Under the pieces are notes generated by a model, which did not search any database, was not told the DNA's origin, and saw only the letters and a program-made list of their open reading frames with translations. Below are positions 41,648-51,706 of a stretch of 64,000 bases of DNA, piece after piece. The stretch covers positions 1 to 64,000 of the forward strand of contig CAYPWL010000002.1 of assembly GCA_964414425.1 (NCBI GenBank), read 5' to 3'. The stretch comes from GYS-P2D sp964414425. GTDB lineage: Bacteria; Bacteroidota; Bacteroidia; Chitinophagales; Saprospiraceae. Each line of letters begins with the position of its first letter. The stretch's first letter is position 1. The translations under genes and the position numbers were made by a program.

Positions 41648-43066
41648 CTATCGAGTTTTATTTATCAAGAGCAACAGATCACTGGAGGTGTCATCCCACT
41701 GAGGCGGCGATAGAGCAATCTGTCCTGGGGCAAACTGATTGCACGACAAAATCAGATCTTGATCACCATCAGCATCGATATCATACTGATCCATCACCAT
41801 CCATAATCCTTGATCAGCTGAAGCTGCTTGATATTTACTGTACTGTTGTTGAGTCTGAGTTGGGATCAATACTTGTACAGCAAGCTTGTAATCCACTGGA
41901 AAAAAAGAGGCTACCACAATTGCATGACTGCCATCAGCTTCTTTGATTACTTCTACTTGGCTTGCTCCATCTATATGACTGAAGTAACGTTCTGTATAAT
42001 TACCCGAACTGGTTCGTTCATAGATTCTTAGCCCATGATAGTCCTTGGCTTGGATCGAGTAATCTGCATTGTCCCCATTGGTCAATATGATCTCAAGTGT
42101 ACCATCACCATCTAGGTCCTCGAGATCCATGTCACTTATGCCATGCTCCGGCGGAAATGGCAGTATTCGCTCGTAAGAATAATCCCTGAGGTCAATTTTA
42201 TATACCCCTTCTTGGGACTGACCGCACATCGCCACAAGGTCATCGTGACCGTCTCCGTCTATGTCCACTATTTCAAATTTGTAGCATCCAGGTAGTGGCA
42301 ACAGGGTCTTAGTGCGACGAGATTCTTTATGATACATCGATAGCTCTCCAGAGACATTACCAAATTGGGAAATGAAAATGACACTGTCGTGATCTACAGC
42401 GTGTACAGGCCTCTTTAATCCTGGCAGAACTATTGAGTGCTCCCTGATCACTGAATTATTAATTGACTTGATACTACCGCTGCGATTATCATTAGGTGAG
42501 ATCAAGCCCATATCCAGCAAGTATGGTTCATCCGCAGACAGGTTGATCTGACTAAACATCCCAGAAGATTTGGACTGGTCGAGCAATCCTTGATCCAAGC
42601 TATAATGAAACATAGAATCAAGAGTAGCGAGAAAGATATCTCCCGTACTATCTATTGCAAATGCGGTTATGGTAGGTGTGGCAACTATGTCATCGATCAA
42701 CTGCTCTTCAAAATACCCCTGAATAGGATATGCCTGTGTGTCGATAGTCAATGTCGCTGGTGCCATAGCAAGATAGTACTCTAACATTTCTTCCCAGTGC
42801 TCATCGGTCATCGGGATCTGCCCTTTCTTATTGTAAAAGGTCTTGTTGGCATAGTCATACTTAGATCTCCCTTCCCACACAAAGTGGTTAGCCATTTCTG
42901 GAAATACACCATGCTCCCAAGTGTCTTTAGTTAAGTGAGTTGGGTCAGGCAGCAAGTGACATGATCCACAATAATGAGTAGCAGTGGCTTCGCCTGGCGA
43001 CTGCAGTGCACAGGAGTGATAAGATATGATACCAACTATGAGTATGAAGAGTGTATACTTCATCAT
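41648..43066 (-). CDS. VCBS/FG-GAP repeat lipoprotein with c-type haem motif
   Basis: The 472-residue protein (lipobox YHSC, Cys19) has a haem c motif CGSCH at residues 33-37 followed by LLPDPTHLTKDTWEHGVFPEMA, as in single-haem anchors of similar proteins. The rest is an FG-GAP/VCBS beta-propeller with calcium loops such as DIDGDGHDD, DLDGDGTLE and DIDADGDQD. It starts directly after the stop of the previous gene (TAAATG). Its role within a glucan locus is unknown; redox chemistry or a haem-dependent surface function is possible. Confidence 0.82.
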   Translation of the reverse strand: MMKYTLFILIVGIISYHSCALQSPGEATATHYCGSCHLLPDPTHLTKDTWEHGVFPEMANHFVWEGRSKYDYANKTFYNKKGQIPMTDEHWEEMLEYYLAMAPATLTIDTQAYPIQGYFEEQLIDDIVATPTITAFAIDSTGDIFLATLDSMFHYSLDQGLLDQSKSSGMFSQINLSADEPYLLDMGLISPNDNRSGSIKSINNSVIREHSIVLPGLKRPVHAVDHDSVIFISQFGNVSGELSMYHKESRRTKTLLPLPGCYKFEIVDIDGDGHDDLVAMCGQSQEGVYKIDLRDYSYERILPFPPEHGISDMDLEDLDGDGTLEIILTNGDNADYSIQAKDYHGLRIYERTSSGNYTERYFSHIDGASQVEVIKEADGSHAIVVASFFPVDYKLAVQVLIPTQTQQQYSKYQAASADQGLWMVMDQYDIDADGDQDLILSCNQFAPGQIALSPPQWDDTSSDLLLLINKTR

Positions 43067-46000
43067 TTATGGCGTTATCGTTCTACTCTCTCCTTTGAAA
43101 TTAGTGATCGTTACGGAAGTAGCATTAGCAGGAATAGCAATCGCTCTGGAACTCTGTCCGAGATATGAGCTGCCATAATTATGCTCTTCTACACGAGTTC
43201 TATTATTCATACTATAGACCACCTTGCAGTCATCAGAATTTAGACTTACGATCTTAGACGGCCTAATTGATCTATCAAACTTTTTGATTTCTCCCTTATT
43301 CTGTCCGACTACATAGCTCAGACCATCAGGTGTCTGCAGGGCTATGAGCGCCTTGGCATCCTGAGGGACATAAAAACCGCTCTCGCCCACAGTCACTGGT
43401 TTCAACTCTGATGTACCTGTACCTCGTAACATAAGCCCATTAAAAGCGTCTAACCTTCCTTGAATCAACTCATTGCCATAGTCATTACCTACAAGCAATA
43501 GATCTACATGCCCATCATCATCAAAGTCTCCTGACTGTATACCATAGATCGGAGCTATTTGTGCTTCAATCGGTAGCGGCTTAATCGTAAATGCTCCATT
43601 GTCATTGATTAATAGTACATGCTGCTGGTAGTTTACCTCGAACACCTGAGACTCTTGCTGTGTCTCGGGAGTAATCAACTCATCTAAAGTGAGTCTACCA
43701 TAGGCATCATAGCTCGGATACATTTTACGGGTTTGATTGATCTCTTTAGCAAGATCCATACGAGATACCGTAGGATACTCTATATACTGATCCTCCCCGC
43801 TCAAGAAGTAAGCAGATGGGATCATATCAACATCATCATTATCATCAAAATCCTTCATATAGACCCGATAAGGTGTCTGATCATTCACCTTATTAAAGAG
43901 GTTGCCACCACGATTACCAACTACATAGTCCGTGTCACCATCACTATCTATATCCACTGGAGAGATACTATTCCAAAATCCTAAATAATCAGACAGACCT
44001 ATGTCCATCTTCTTGAGTGTTCCCTGATTGTTGATGTATGCCTGTATATCCATGAACTCTCCTACGACCATGAGGTCCTGCCAACCGTCACCGTTGATAT
44101 CTGTCCAGAGCACATCCGATACATTACCCAGTTTACTAAACTGATCGGATTGGTCAGATAGCTTAAAACTTATGGCTCCTGCCGATGAGTGATTGTCCAA
44201 TAGATAGCTATCCGTTGCTTCTGGATAGTTAGTAGGTACTGCCCTACCCCCGACGAATACATCAATATCTCCATCCCGATCATAATCGGCAGCGGCTACA
44301 CTGGCAGAAAATATCGTCGGCATCTCTATGTCTACTGGGATAAAGGTCCCAGAGTTGTTCTCGTAAATTAAATCCTTATGAAGAGGATTGTCACGATCAA
44401 ACTCGTAACTGCCCGCTGTTAAGTATAGATCTAAGTCCTTGTCTCCATCAAAATCAATAAACAGAGCCACTTGCTCCTCTCTATCATTATTGCCTGCTAT
44501 CAATGAATCTTGTCTGAACTGTCCTTCAGCAGTCTGATAATAGACTTGCTCAGATACATAAGCTGACCCTGGCACGTAGAGATCATCTAAACCATCTCCA
44601 TTAATATCTGCAGCGCTGAGTCCAGGTCCAAGCTGAGATAACTTATGTGGTAATAAGGCCTGTACATTATAATCGATATAATCCCACTCAAGATGACTGG
44701 CCTTCAAGCTCTGATCACTGCTGAAAATCGCAGATGCAGCAGCATCTTCTGTTGGCGCTGAAGCCTTCTGAGCTCCGTCATAATCTATCGTCATGAGTTG
44801 ATTGATTGCTGACACATCGCTCAGTGTGGTAATCATTCCATCTGGCCAAGTGATCCTAATGTGATCAATCGTATCTACTGCTCCAAGTCCGATATGGACA
44901 CGCTTGTCATGAGTGGATAGATATCCCCGATATGGTGAGTATTCATAGGAAGCATGCTCATCGCCATACAAGACTTCTACTCTTGAACCAAGGGCATCAA
45001 GGTTGTTGTCCACACCAGTCAGCTCAATTTGGATGTAGTTGCCAAGATTTCTCTCGTTAGCATTATTCTTATATATCGACAGCGGATCATTGATGTTATT
45101 GATGATGATATCGAGGTCTCCATCGTTGTCAAGATCACCATAGGCTGCACCATTGGAGAAGGTTGGCACCTCTAATCCCCAATCCTCAGTAACATCCTCA
45201 AAATGATATCCATCCTTGTTTTTGTAAGCGTAGTTCGGCAGCTTGACCGAAGGAATTTTAGACAGCAATATCTCCTTGGAGGCAAATGCAAAGGCGTCAG
45301 CACGATAATCTGTATAATCTCTATCGGTGACATCCTTAGGAAACCCATTGGTGATGATGAGGTCACGGTATCCATCATGATCAAAGTCAGCCACCAGCGG
45401 TGTCCAACTCCAATCAGTTGCAGACATCCCTGCCATAGACCCAATATCTTGGAAGCTGAAGGTGTCTTGCTTGCCTGCTATGCCGGGGTTGAGTTGCAAA
45501 GTATTGCGCGCAAACTGGTAGGAATAGTTAAATTTTTCGTTGTTGAGATAGAAGGTATAGTTGGTAGGGCCAAGTAATCTCTTCTGTCGATAGTTGTCCT
45601 CTGGAAACATGTCAAGAGCGATTATATCATCGTAACCATCATTATTGATATCGATGACATCATTGCCCATCGCCGAGTAGGACGAGTGCTTCAAGTAGGT
45701 TCTGGATTGATCGGTAAATGTCCCGTCACCGTTATTGACATATAGCAGATCATCAGAGAGAAAGTCATTGGTGATGTAAATATCCTTATAACCGTCACGG
45801 TTGATATCATTAATATTAACTCCCAGACTAAAGCCTGGATGTACTATGCCTGACTTTTGTGATACTTCAGTGAATACGGGGTGACCCAAAGAAGCATTAT
45901 AATCATTGCGATAGAGTCGATCCACTCGTTGAAAATCACCCGTCACCTTGTTATTGTAGCGACCTGGATTGCGAGTATTTCCCATTTCATTGACGATGAT

Positions 46001-46588
46001 GAACACATCGAGATCTCCATCATTATCATAGTCAAAAAATGCACTATTGATCGAATAAGAATCATCAGCAAGACCATAGGCTTCTCCCATCTCCTTAAAA
46101 CTTGGTACTCCATCTGCATCAACGCCTTGATTTATGTACAACTCATTTTGTCGTTCTGCCGGATCCTCTGACTTGCTGTTGCAGATATAGATATCCTCAT
46201 ACCCATCAGCATTAATATCGACTACAGCTACCCCGTGGGACCATCTATTGAGTTGACTGATCTGAGCAGCATCGGACACATCCGTAAACTGCATAGATCC
46301 ATCATTTATATAGATCTTATTAGCTACGAGATTTCCCGTCGCTACAAAGTCCAATTTCTCATCATTATTGAAATCCCCAAGGCCTATACCTCCTCCGTTA
46401 TACATGTATTCGTAGTCGAGGATATTGAGCGTTTCGGTTTCTATGATCTCGTTATTAAACGTTACCCCTGTATGCTCAGCGCTGAGTGATTCAAACAAGG
46501 CTGTGTCAGTCGTACAGCTCATCATACAAGCTAATACCCCAACTATGAGCACTATCAGAATAGAATTATTTTGCTGGTTGTTTTTCAT
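43067..46588 (-). CDS. Large VCBS/FG-GAP and ASPIC/UnbV repeat lipoprotein
   Basis: The 1173-residue lipoprotein (lipobox MMSC, Cys25) has many FG-GAP repeats with DxDxDGxxD calcium loops (DFNNDEKLD, DINADGYED, DYDNDGDLD, DINRDGYKD). An ASPIC/UnbV domain follows at about 520-600 with GYLSTHDKRVHIGLGA and ITWPDG. A second FG-GAP propeller fills the C-terminal half. CRTAC1-like proteins of this build are common next to SusC/SusD pairs in marine Bacteroidota; they probably sit on the cell surface. The start overlaps the previous gene by 23 bp. Confidence 0.87.
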   Translation of the reverse strand: MKNNQQNNSILIVLIVGVLACMMSCTTDTALFESLSAEHTGVTFNNEIIETETLNILDYEYMYNGGGIGLGDFNNDEKLDFVATGNLVANKIYINDGSMQFTDVSDAAQISQLNRWSHGVAVVDINADGYEDIYICNSKSEDPAERQNELYINQGVDADGVPSFKEMGEAYGLADDSYSINSAFFDYDNDGDLDVFIIVNEMGNTRNPGRYNNKVTGDFQRVDRLYRNDYNASLGHPVFTEVSQKSGIVHPGFSLGVNINDINRDGYKDIYITNDFLSDDLLYVNNGDGTFTDQSRTYLKHSSYSAMGNDVIDINNDGYDDIIALDMFPEDNYRQKRLLGPTNYTFYLNNEKFNYSYQFARNTLQLNPGIAGKQDTFSFQDIGSMAGMSATDWSWTPLVADFDHDGYRDLIITNGFPKDVTDRDYTDYRADAFAFASKEILLSKIPSVKLPNYAYKNKDGYHFEDVTEDWGLEVPTFSNGAAYGDLDNDGDLDIIINNINDPLSIYKNNANERNLGNYIQIELTGVDNNLDALGSRVEVLYGDEHASYEYSPYRGYLSTHDKRVHIGLGAVDTIDHIRITWPDGMITTLSDVSAINQLMTIDYDGAQKASAPTEDAAASAIFSSDQSLKASHLEWDYIDYNVQALLPHKLSQLGPGLSAADINGDGLDDLYVPGSAYVSEQVYYQTAEGQFRQDSLIAGNNDREEQVALFIDFDGDKDLDLYLTAGSYEFDRDNPLHKDLIYENNSGTFIPVDIEMPTIFSASVAAADYDRDGDIDVFVGGRAVPTNYPEATDSYLLDNHSSAGAISFKLSDQSDQFSKLGNVSDVLWTDINGDGWQDLMVVGEFMDIQAYINNQGTLKKMDIGLSDYLGFWNSISPVDIDSDGDTDYVVGNRGGNLFNKVNDQTPYRVYMKDFDDNDDVDMIPSAYFLSGEDQYIEYPTVSRMDLAKEINQTRKMYPSYDAYGRLTLDELITPETQQESQVFEVNYQQHVLLINDNGAFTIKPLPIEAQIAPIYGIQSGDFDDDGHVDLLLVGNDYGNELIQGRLDAFNGLMLRGTGTSELKPVTVGESGFYVPQDAKALIALQTPDGLSYVVGQNKGEIKKFDRSIRPSKIVSLNSDDCKVVYSMNNRTRVEEHNYGSSYLGQSSRAIAIPANATSVTITNFKGESRTITP

Positions 46589-49500
46589 ATACTACTACTG
46601 GAGCGTCGTTTACACCAAAAAATATTACGTCTGAGTGATTCGCTCTTTTGATCACTTTTATATCTCGTATCTGGCCTTTGACAACCAGTCCAGATTCTGA
46701 TCGATTTAAAGGCTTGAATGTCCCGTCCTGATTATTGATCAGCACTAAGCCCTCGGATGAATCCAGTCTGCCTACCTCAGGCTTAAGCCCATATAGGTTA
46801 CCGCCAACGATTAGGTCACTAAAACCATCTTCGTTTATATCTAACGATTCAATAGTATGAATTGATGACCATTGTGCCGGTTCTGGTAGATAATGCTTAG
46901 TGAAATTATCCCCTCCTTCATTGATGAAGATGGCGGATCTCAACTCTTCGGCTTGTAATTTATAACCCTTTTTTAGGTCATCCTGAGATAATAGATCGGC
47001 CAGATGACTCTCGGCATACTGATGATTCTTAAGAATCTTCTTCTTTAGATGTGGCAGCTGACCAGTAAGATCGCGCTTAGCGGCAAATAGTCTTGACTCC
47101 TCATCCTCGGGTGCTGTCCAGAGTAATAAGCCCTCCGCCTTAGAATTGTCATCATAATCTCCTACATATAGCTGTAACGGTTGATCTGAGCTCGATCTAA
47201 ACTTAGAGTTGTTACCCCAGTTACCAGCGATTACGTCAAGATCTCCGTCGTTATCGACATCTGCAGTCGTAATAGATTGCCATAACCCTGTCGATTGCGC
47301 CATAGCACCACCGTTAGTGAGCGTCGACCCGCTATTCTTTAATACATGGATACCCATCCATTCTCCAGCAACAAGAACGTCTTGATCACCATCGCCATCT
47401 ATATCGGCCTTAGTCATATCTGTGATCATGCCGATCTGCCCAATCTCTTGAGTAGTTATATCCTTCCAGATACCGGCTTGCTCCTCTACTAATAGAAAGT
47501 TGCGAGACACCAGGCCATAGTTGCCAGGTACGCCTAGAGAAGATGCGAATATCGCTCTGCGATCATCTAACTCAAGATCTATTATTCCAGATAGGTTGCC
47601 GGCTATCGGTAGTACCATTGACTCATTAGTCTCAAACAGTCCAGTACCGTCATTGAGATAGGAACGCACCTTGTAATACGCTATACCCCGACTCACCTCA
47701 TTACCGCCTACTCCGATGATCAGGTCCAAGTCTGTATCATTATCCAGATCATAGAGCAAGCCTGTCACTCCTTCATAGTCTTTATCATTATCCAGGGCAG
47801 GTTGAGCTTTCCTGATAAACTTGCCTCCACTATTCTGAAGAAATACTTTGTCAGGGCTTTCTGCAGATCCGAGCAATACCACATCATCAAGTCCATCACC
47901 ATCAAGATCGCCTGACAATAGATCCGGCCCCTCCTGTGAGCGCATATGCAGCATCAGAGACTCTTGATCAAAGTCGTTAAATAAGTTCTCTTCATGTTCT
48001 GCAGTAATCATCCCTTGTACAGCAGCCAACATGGGTGCAACTTCTGATTGTGATCCTTGACTTTTAGTATTACTTCCTGCGTCAGACTCAAGTACGGTTA
48101 ATGTCTGATTGATATCTACATTCTTCAACTGCTGTTTTCTCCCTGATGGCCAGGTGATCTCTATTTGATCAATTATAGCAGCATCACCTAATCCAAGGGT
48201 AAGTATCGGCTCCGTTGAGCTTTGAAAACCACGTGCTTGATAATTTTGACCACTGATCAATTGTCCTCCTGCTTGTACCGACACTTTTGCACCTATGCCA
48301 AATGGATTCAATCCTGCGCCATCAAACTTGATTCTGATGTAAGCATTACTCGATCCTGTGTTCTCATAGACGAAAGCTGGCATATTCACATTGTTTACCA
48401 CTAAGTCTAAGTCGCCGTCATTATCAAGATCCCCGTATGCTGATCCATTACTAAACGATGGTTTAGCTAGACCGAGAGCTTGGGCTTGATTCTTAAAGTT
48501 TAAGTCCCCTCCATTAACGAAAGCATAATTGGGTAATGCTGTAGACGGAAGTAATGGCAGGAAATCTCTAAAGTCAAACCTGCCCTTCTCTTCTACTATT
48601 TTTTTGACTTCATCCTTATCCTCTAAAAAGTCAGAGAAATCCATATCAGTGATGTCATGAAATACTCCATTACTCACGAAGATGTCTTTAAGACCGTCAT
48701 TATCGAAGTCAAACATCAGCGCTGCCCAACTCCAATCTGTGGCCGCAAGCCCGAGTGCATTAGCCACTTCTTTGAAATGACCATCACCTTGATTCAGTTG
48801 GAGACAATTCTGCGTATACTGATAATGATAATCCGTACGGTACTTAAGATCCTCTAGCTTATAATCATTGTAGATTGTGTTAGCTCTTAATCGCTCTGTT
48901 GTAGCGGGAAGCATGTCTGTACTAAATATCTCATATGCCCCATCATTGTTAATATCTGCAATATCCGCACCCATACTGGCTGTAGAGGTGAACGGAATAC
49001 GGTCCGTTAACTCCTCCGAAAACGTACCATCACCTTGATTTAGATATAAGTAATCGCGCTCCCAAAAGTCATTGCTAATATAAATATCAGGCAAGTCGTC
49101 ATTATTGATATCACTTACCGATACTCCTAAGCCAAAACCTATCTTACTCCCATAGATGTTCGCTTGATCACTGACATCTATAAATTTGCCTCCTTCATTA
49201 CGGTACAGCTTATCGCCTCCGAACTCATCGCGTTCGTTACGTATGTTCTTGAAATTGATACGGCTGGGATCCTTAAAACTATTATTTAAGAGATACATAT
49301 CTAAATCTCCATCTCCGTCATAATCAAAGAACGATGCGTGAGTGGAGAATCCGTCACTATCTATACCATATTGTGCCGCCGACTCTGTGAAGCTTAGATC
49401 ACCATTGTTTATGAATAACTCATTGCGCTTCTCATTACCGGATACATCGCCACTATTACAGACGTATATATCAAGAAGACCATCTCCATTTATATCCACG

Positions 49501-49868
49501 AATGTTACACCCGTGCTCCATGACATCTGACCACTTACACCAGCCTGATCTGTTATGTCTTCAAATGTAAAATCACCTTTGTTGAGGTATAATCGATTAG
49601 GAGCCATATTGGCGGTAAAATATATGTCCGCTAATCCGTCATTATTGATATCACCCAAGGCGACGCCGCCACCGTTATAGTAGTTGCGATAGGTAAGGAC
49701 ATTGAAGTTCTCCTGATCACTGACACTGTTGATAAAATCGACGTTAGAAGTCGTGGTATCTACTAATCGAAACAGTGTTCCTTCACTATTTCCATCAGTA
49801 TCCACATGCTCCGTATCTGTACAGGATGCAATCGATAAAATCATTGCCAAAAACAAATAATAACGCAT
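46566..49868 (-). CDS. Large VCBS/FG-GAP and ASPIC/UnbV repeat lipoprotein
   Basis: I chose the ATG at 49868, which gives the signal MRYYLFLAMILSIASC (Cys16); the longer frame adds 14 residues before it. The 1100-residue protein has the same order as the next gene product: FG-GAP repeats (DINNDGLAD, DYDGDGDLD, DINNDDLPD), an ASPIC/UnbV block with ITWPSGRKQQL, and a second propeller. The two are clear tandem paralogues. It lies 43 bp past the terminator of the SusCD unit, so the three VCBS genes are probably a separate transcript. Confidence 0.87.
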   Translation of the reverse strand: MRYYLFLAMILSIASCTDTEHVDTDGNSEGTLFRLVDTTTSNVDFINSVSDQENFNVLTYRNYYNGGGVALGDINNDGLADIYFTANMAPNRLYLNKGDFTFEDITDQAGVSGQMSWSTGVTFVDINGDGLLDIYVCNSGDVSGNEKRNELFINNGDLSFTESAAQYGIDSDGFSTHASFFDYDGDGDLDMYLLNNSFKDPSRINFKNIRNERDEFGGDKLYRNEGGKFIDVSDQANIYGSKIGFGLGVSVSDINNDDLPDIYISNDFWERDYLYLNQGDGTFSEELTDRIPFTSTASMGADIADINNDGAYEIFSTDMLPATTERLRANTIYNDYKLEDLKYRTDYHYQYTQNCLQLNQGDGHFKEVANALGLAATDWSWAALMFDFDNDGLKDIFVSNGVFHDITDMDFSDFLEDKDEVKKIVEEKGRFDFRDFLPLLPSTALPNYAFVNGGDLNFKNQAQALGLAKPSFSNGSAYGDLDNDGDLDLVVNNVNMPAFVYENTGSSNAYIRIKFDGAGLNPFGIGAKVSVQAGGQLISGQNYQARGFQSSTEPILTLGLGDAAIIDQIEITWPSGRKQQLKNVDINQTLTVLESDAGSNTKSQGSQSEVAPMLAAVQGMITAEHEENLFNDFDQESLMLHMRSQEGPDLLSGDLDGDGLDDVVLLGSAESPDKVFLQNSGGKFIRKAQPALDNDKDYEGVTGLLYDLDNDTDLDLIIGVGGNEVSRGIAYYKVRSYLNDGTGLFETNESMVLPIAGNLSGIIDLELDDRRAIFASSLGVPGNYGLVSRNFLLVEEQAGIWKDITTQEIGQIGMITDMTKADIDGDGDQDVLVAGEWMGIHVLKNSGSTLTNGGAMAQSTGLWQSITTADVDNDGDLDVIAGNWGNNSKFRSSSDQPLQLYVGDYDDNSKAEGLLLWTAPEDEESRLFAAKRDLTGQLPHLKKKILKNHQYAESHLADLLSQDDLKKGYKLQAEELRSAIFINEGGDNFTKHYLPEPAQWSSIHTIESLDINEDGFSDLIVGGNLYGLKPEVGRLDSSEGLVLINNQDGTFKPLNRSESGLVVKGQIRDIKVIKRANHSDVIFFGVNDAPVVVYEKQPAK

Positions 49869-49910
49869 AATCTGAATCTTCACGAACATACAACAGCTAA
49901 CTATATACAC

Positions 49911-49943
49911 AAAAAAAGAGGTAGACTAATAAGTCTACCTCTT
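49911..49943 (-). terminator. Rho-independent terminator of the susCD transcript
   Basis: Perfect 12-bp stem AAGAGGTAGACT (49916-49927) / AGTCTACCTCTT (49932-49943) with loop AATA. On the minus strand the hairpin is followed by a run of seven T. It lies 27 bp after the SusD stop codon and before the VCBS genes. Confidence 0.92.
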
Positions 49944-49970
49944 CATATATCTAAGTATCTAAGACGTTGC

Positions 49971-51683
49971 TTAGAATCCTTCGTTTTGTTGTAGCATTGG
50001 CGTTCCTTCAATCGAACTCAACAATATCTGTTGACTCGGTATTGGATAAGCCATATATCTTCCATCTACATTTTGAGCATCACTTAAGTAATTTCTCTTA
50101 AGTGGATCTCCATCTGCTCTCGCATTGTTACGAGCGAAGTAGTCATTCATAGTCGACTGAAGCGTACCATATCTTCTTAAGTCGTACATTCTGTGACCTT
50201 CCATTGCAAGCTCTAACCTTCTTTCAAGACGAACTGCTTCTCTTGCTGCACCTGCATTAGTCCAAGCGTCATCATAAGTACCTACACTGTATGTAGCCCA
50301 AGTAATCTCAGGATCATCCATACTCGTTGTTATAGATGAAGCACCCTGAACACATCCACCTGCACGTGATCTCACTTGGTTGACTAAAGCTCTAGCCGCC
50401 TCAAGGTTACCTAACTCTACTTCTGCCTCAGCTAACATCAACAATACATCAGCATATCTGATGATATTATAGTTGATTGCTGAAACTTGAGGACCCCAAG
50501 CTCCAGGAGAGTTTGCAGAGTTAAATTCAGTCTGTGCGGCCTGATATTGAGCTTTCTTAGTACTGTATACGCCAGCAAAGCTTCTATCTCTGATCCATGT
50601 AGGATTGTGCAAACCATAGTCATAGTAAGGCACATCATCTCTACCTACTGTCCAATCTAAACGAGGATCTACTGTCATTCCAACAGCTAAATCTTCGCCC
50701 TGTGTTACAGGTATAGGTAGACCCGCCTCATCTGTTCTAAAGGCATTGGCTAAATCAGCAGAAGGCTGATTAAATCCACAACAACCGAACGGACTCCCTG
50801 AATGCGGGAAGCCTAATCGAGTACCATAGTTACCATTGTTCGCATTAGGATCACCATCATTTACTGAATATTGCACAGCAAAAATTGATTCCACACTATT
50901 ATCTGTAGCAGCATTGAAGTTGTCATAAAAACAAGGATTCAAAGCATACTGACCAGAGTTTACAACAGCAGATAACTGTTCTCTTGCCTCAGCAAATTGA
51001 CCGTTGTGCATAAATACTTTACCTAGGTATGCTTGAGCAGCTGTTCTATTGGCTCTACCTACCTCTGAGAAGCTGGTTGGCAAATTATTAATGGCAGTTT
51101 GGAAGTCTGCTACGATACGTGGAATAATATCCTCGTTATTCGCTTTTCTGAAATCGAAATCTTCTTCTGTGTAGTAAGGAACATTTCTGAAGTTCTTCCA
51201 TAAGTCAAAGTGGAAGTGTGCTCTTAAAAAGGCAACTTCTCCTGTGATTTCAGCCTGTCTTGCCGGATCAATTGTTTCAGAGGCATTATTTAGTGCTGCA
51301 GTCGCATTTGCTCTTGCAATTCCCTCGTAACGCTCTGTAAATAAATCTTCTATTAGACCATTACTCGGAAGCCACTGATATAACTCTATTTGAGTAATAT
51401 CAACAATATCTCCCGCATCAGATCCTTTGTGTGCATCATCAGACGCTACATTAGACCAGATCCAGTGACCTGCATCTTTACCCCATGGGCCAAGATTACC
51501 CCAAGTACCATTCCACCCATCAATCATTGAGTAAGCAGAAATTAAGGATGCTTCGATGCCAGCTGGGCTCTCAAGTGCAGCGGCGTCAAGAGATCCTTTT
51601 GGAGCAACCTCCAAAAACTCTTCACTACATGCAGCCAACAGTGCAACGCTTGCAAAAACAAGCAAAATTTTAAATGCTTTCAT
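49971..51683 (-). CDS. susD: SusD/RagB family outer-membrane glycan-binding lipoprotein
   Basis: The ATG at 51683 gives a lipoprotein signal (MKAFKILLVFASVALLAAC, Cys19) and lies 23 bp after the SusC stop; an ATG eight codons earlier is less likely. The 570-residue protein has a SusD fold: FLEVAPKGSLDAAAL at the start, TPR-type helices around 120-260 (GEVAFLRAHFHFDLWKNF), and the C-terminal RLERRLELAMEGHRMYDLRRYG that is diagnostic of the family. SusD proteins hold glycans at the surface over the SusC channel. The GH16 gene two positions upstream suggests a beta-glucan ligand. Confidence 0.95.
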   Translation of the reverse strand: MKAFKILLVFASVALLAACSEEFLEVAPKGSLDAAALESPAGIEASLISAYSMIDGWNGTWGNLGPWGKDAGHWIWSNVASDDAHKGSDAGDIVDITQIELYQWLPSNGLIEDLFTERYEGIARANATAALNNASETIDPARQAEITGEVAFLRAHFHFDLWKNFRNVPYYTEEDFDFRKANNEDIIPRIVADFQTAINNLPTSFSEVGRANRTAAQAYLGKVFMHNGQFAEAREQLSAVVNSGQYALNPCFYDNFNAATDNSVESIFAVQYSVNDGDPNANNGNYGTRLGFPHSGSPFGCCGFNQPSADLANAFRTDEAGLPIPVTQGEDLAVGMTVDPRLDWTVGRDDVPYYDYGLHNPTWIRDRSFAGVYSTKKAQYQAAQTEFNSANSPGAWGPQVSAINYNIIRYADVLLMLAEAEVELGNLEAARALVNQVRSRAGGCVQGASSITTSMDDPEITWATYSVGTYDDAWTNAGAAREAVRLERRLELAMEGHRMYDLRRYGTLQSTMNDYFARNNARADGDPLKRNYLSDAQNVDGRYMAYPIPSQQILLSSIEGTPMLQQNEGF

Positions 51684-51706
51684 GTTGTTATAAATTTTGT
51701 TTTTCA

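Noticed and set aside
45203..45577. 124-codon plus-strand open frame inside the VCBS gene
   Set aside because: It lies antisense to a clear FG-GAP protein, has no recognisable domain and mirrors codon bias of the real gene.
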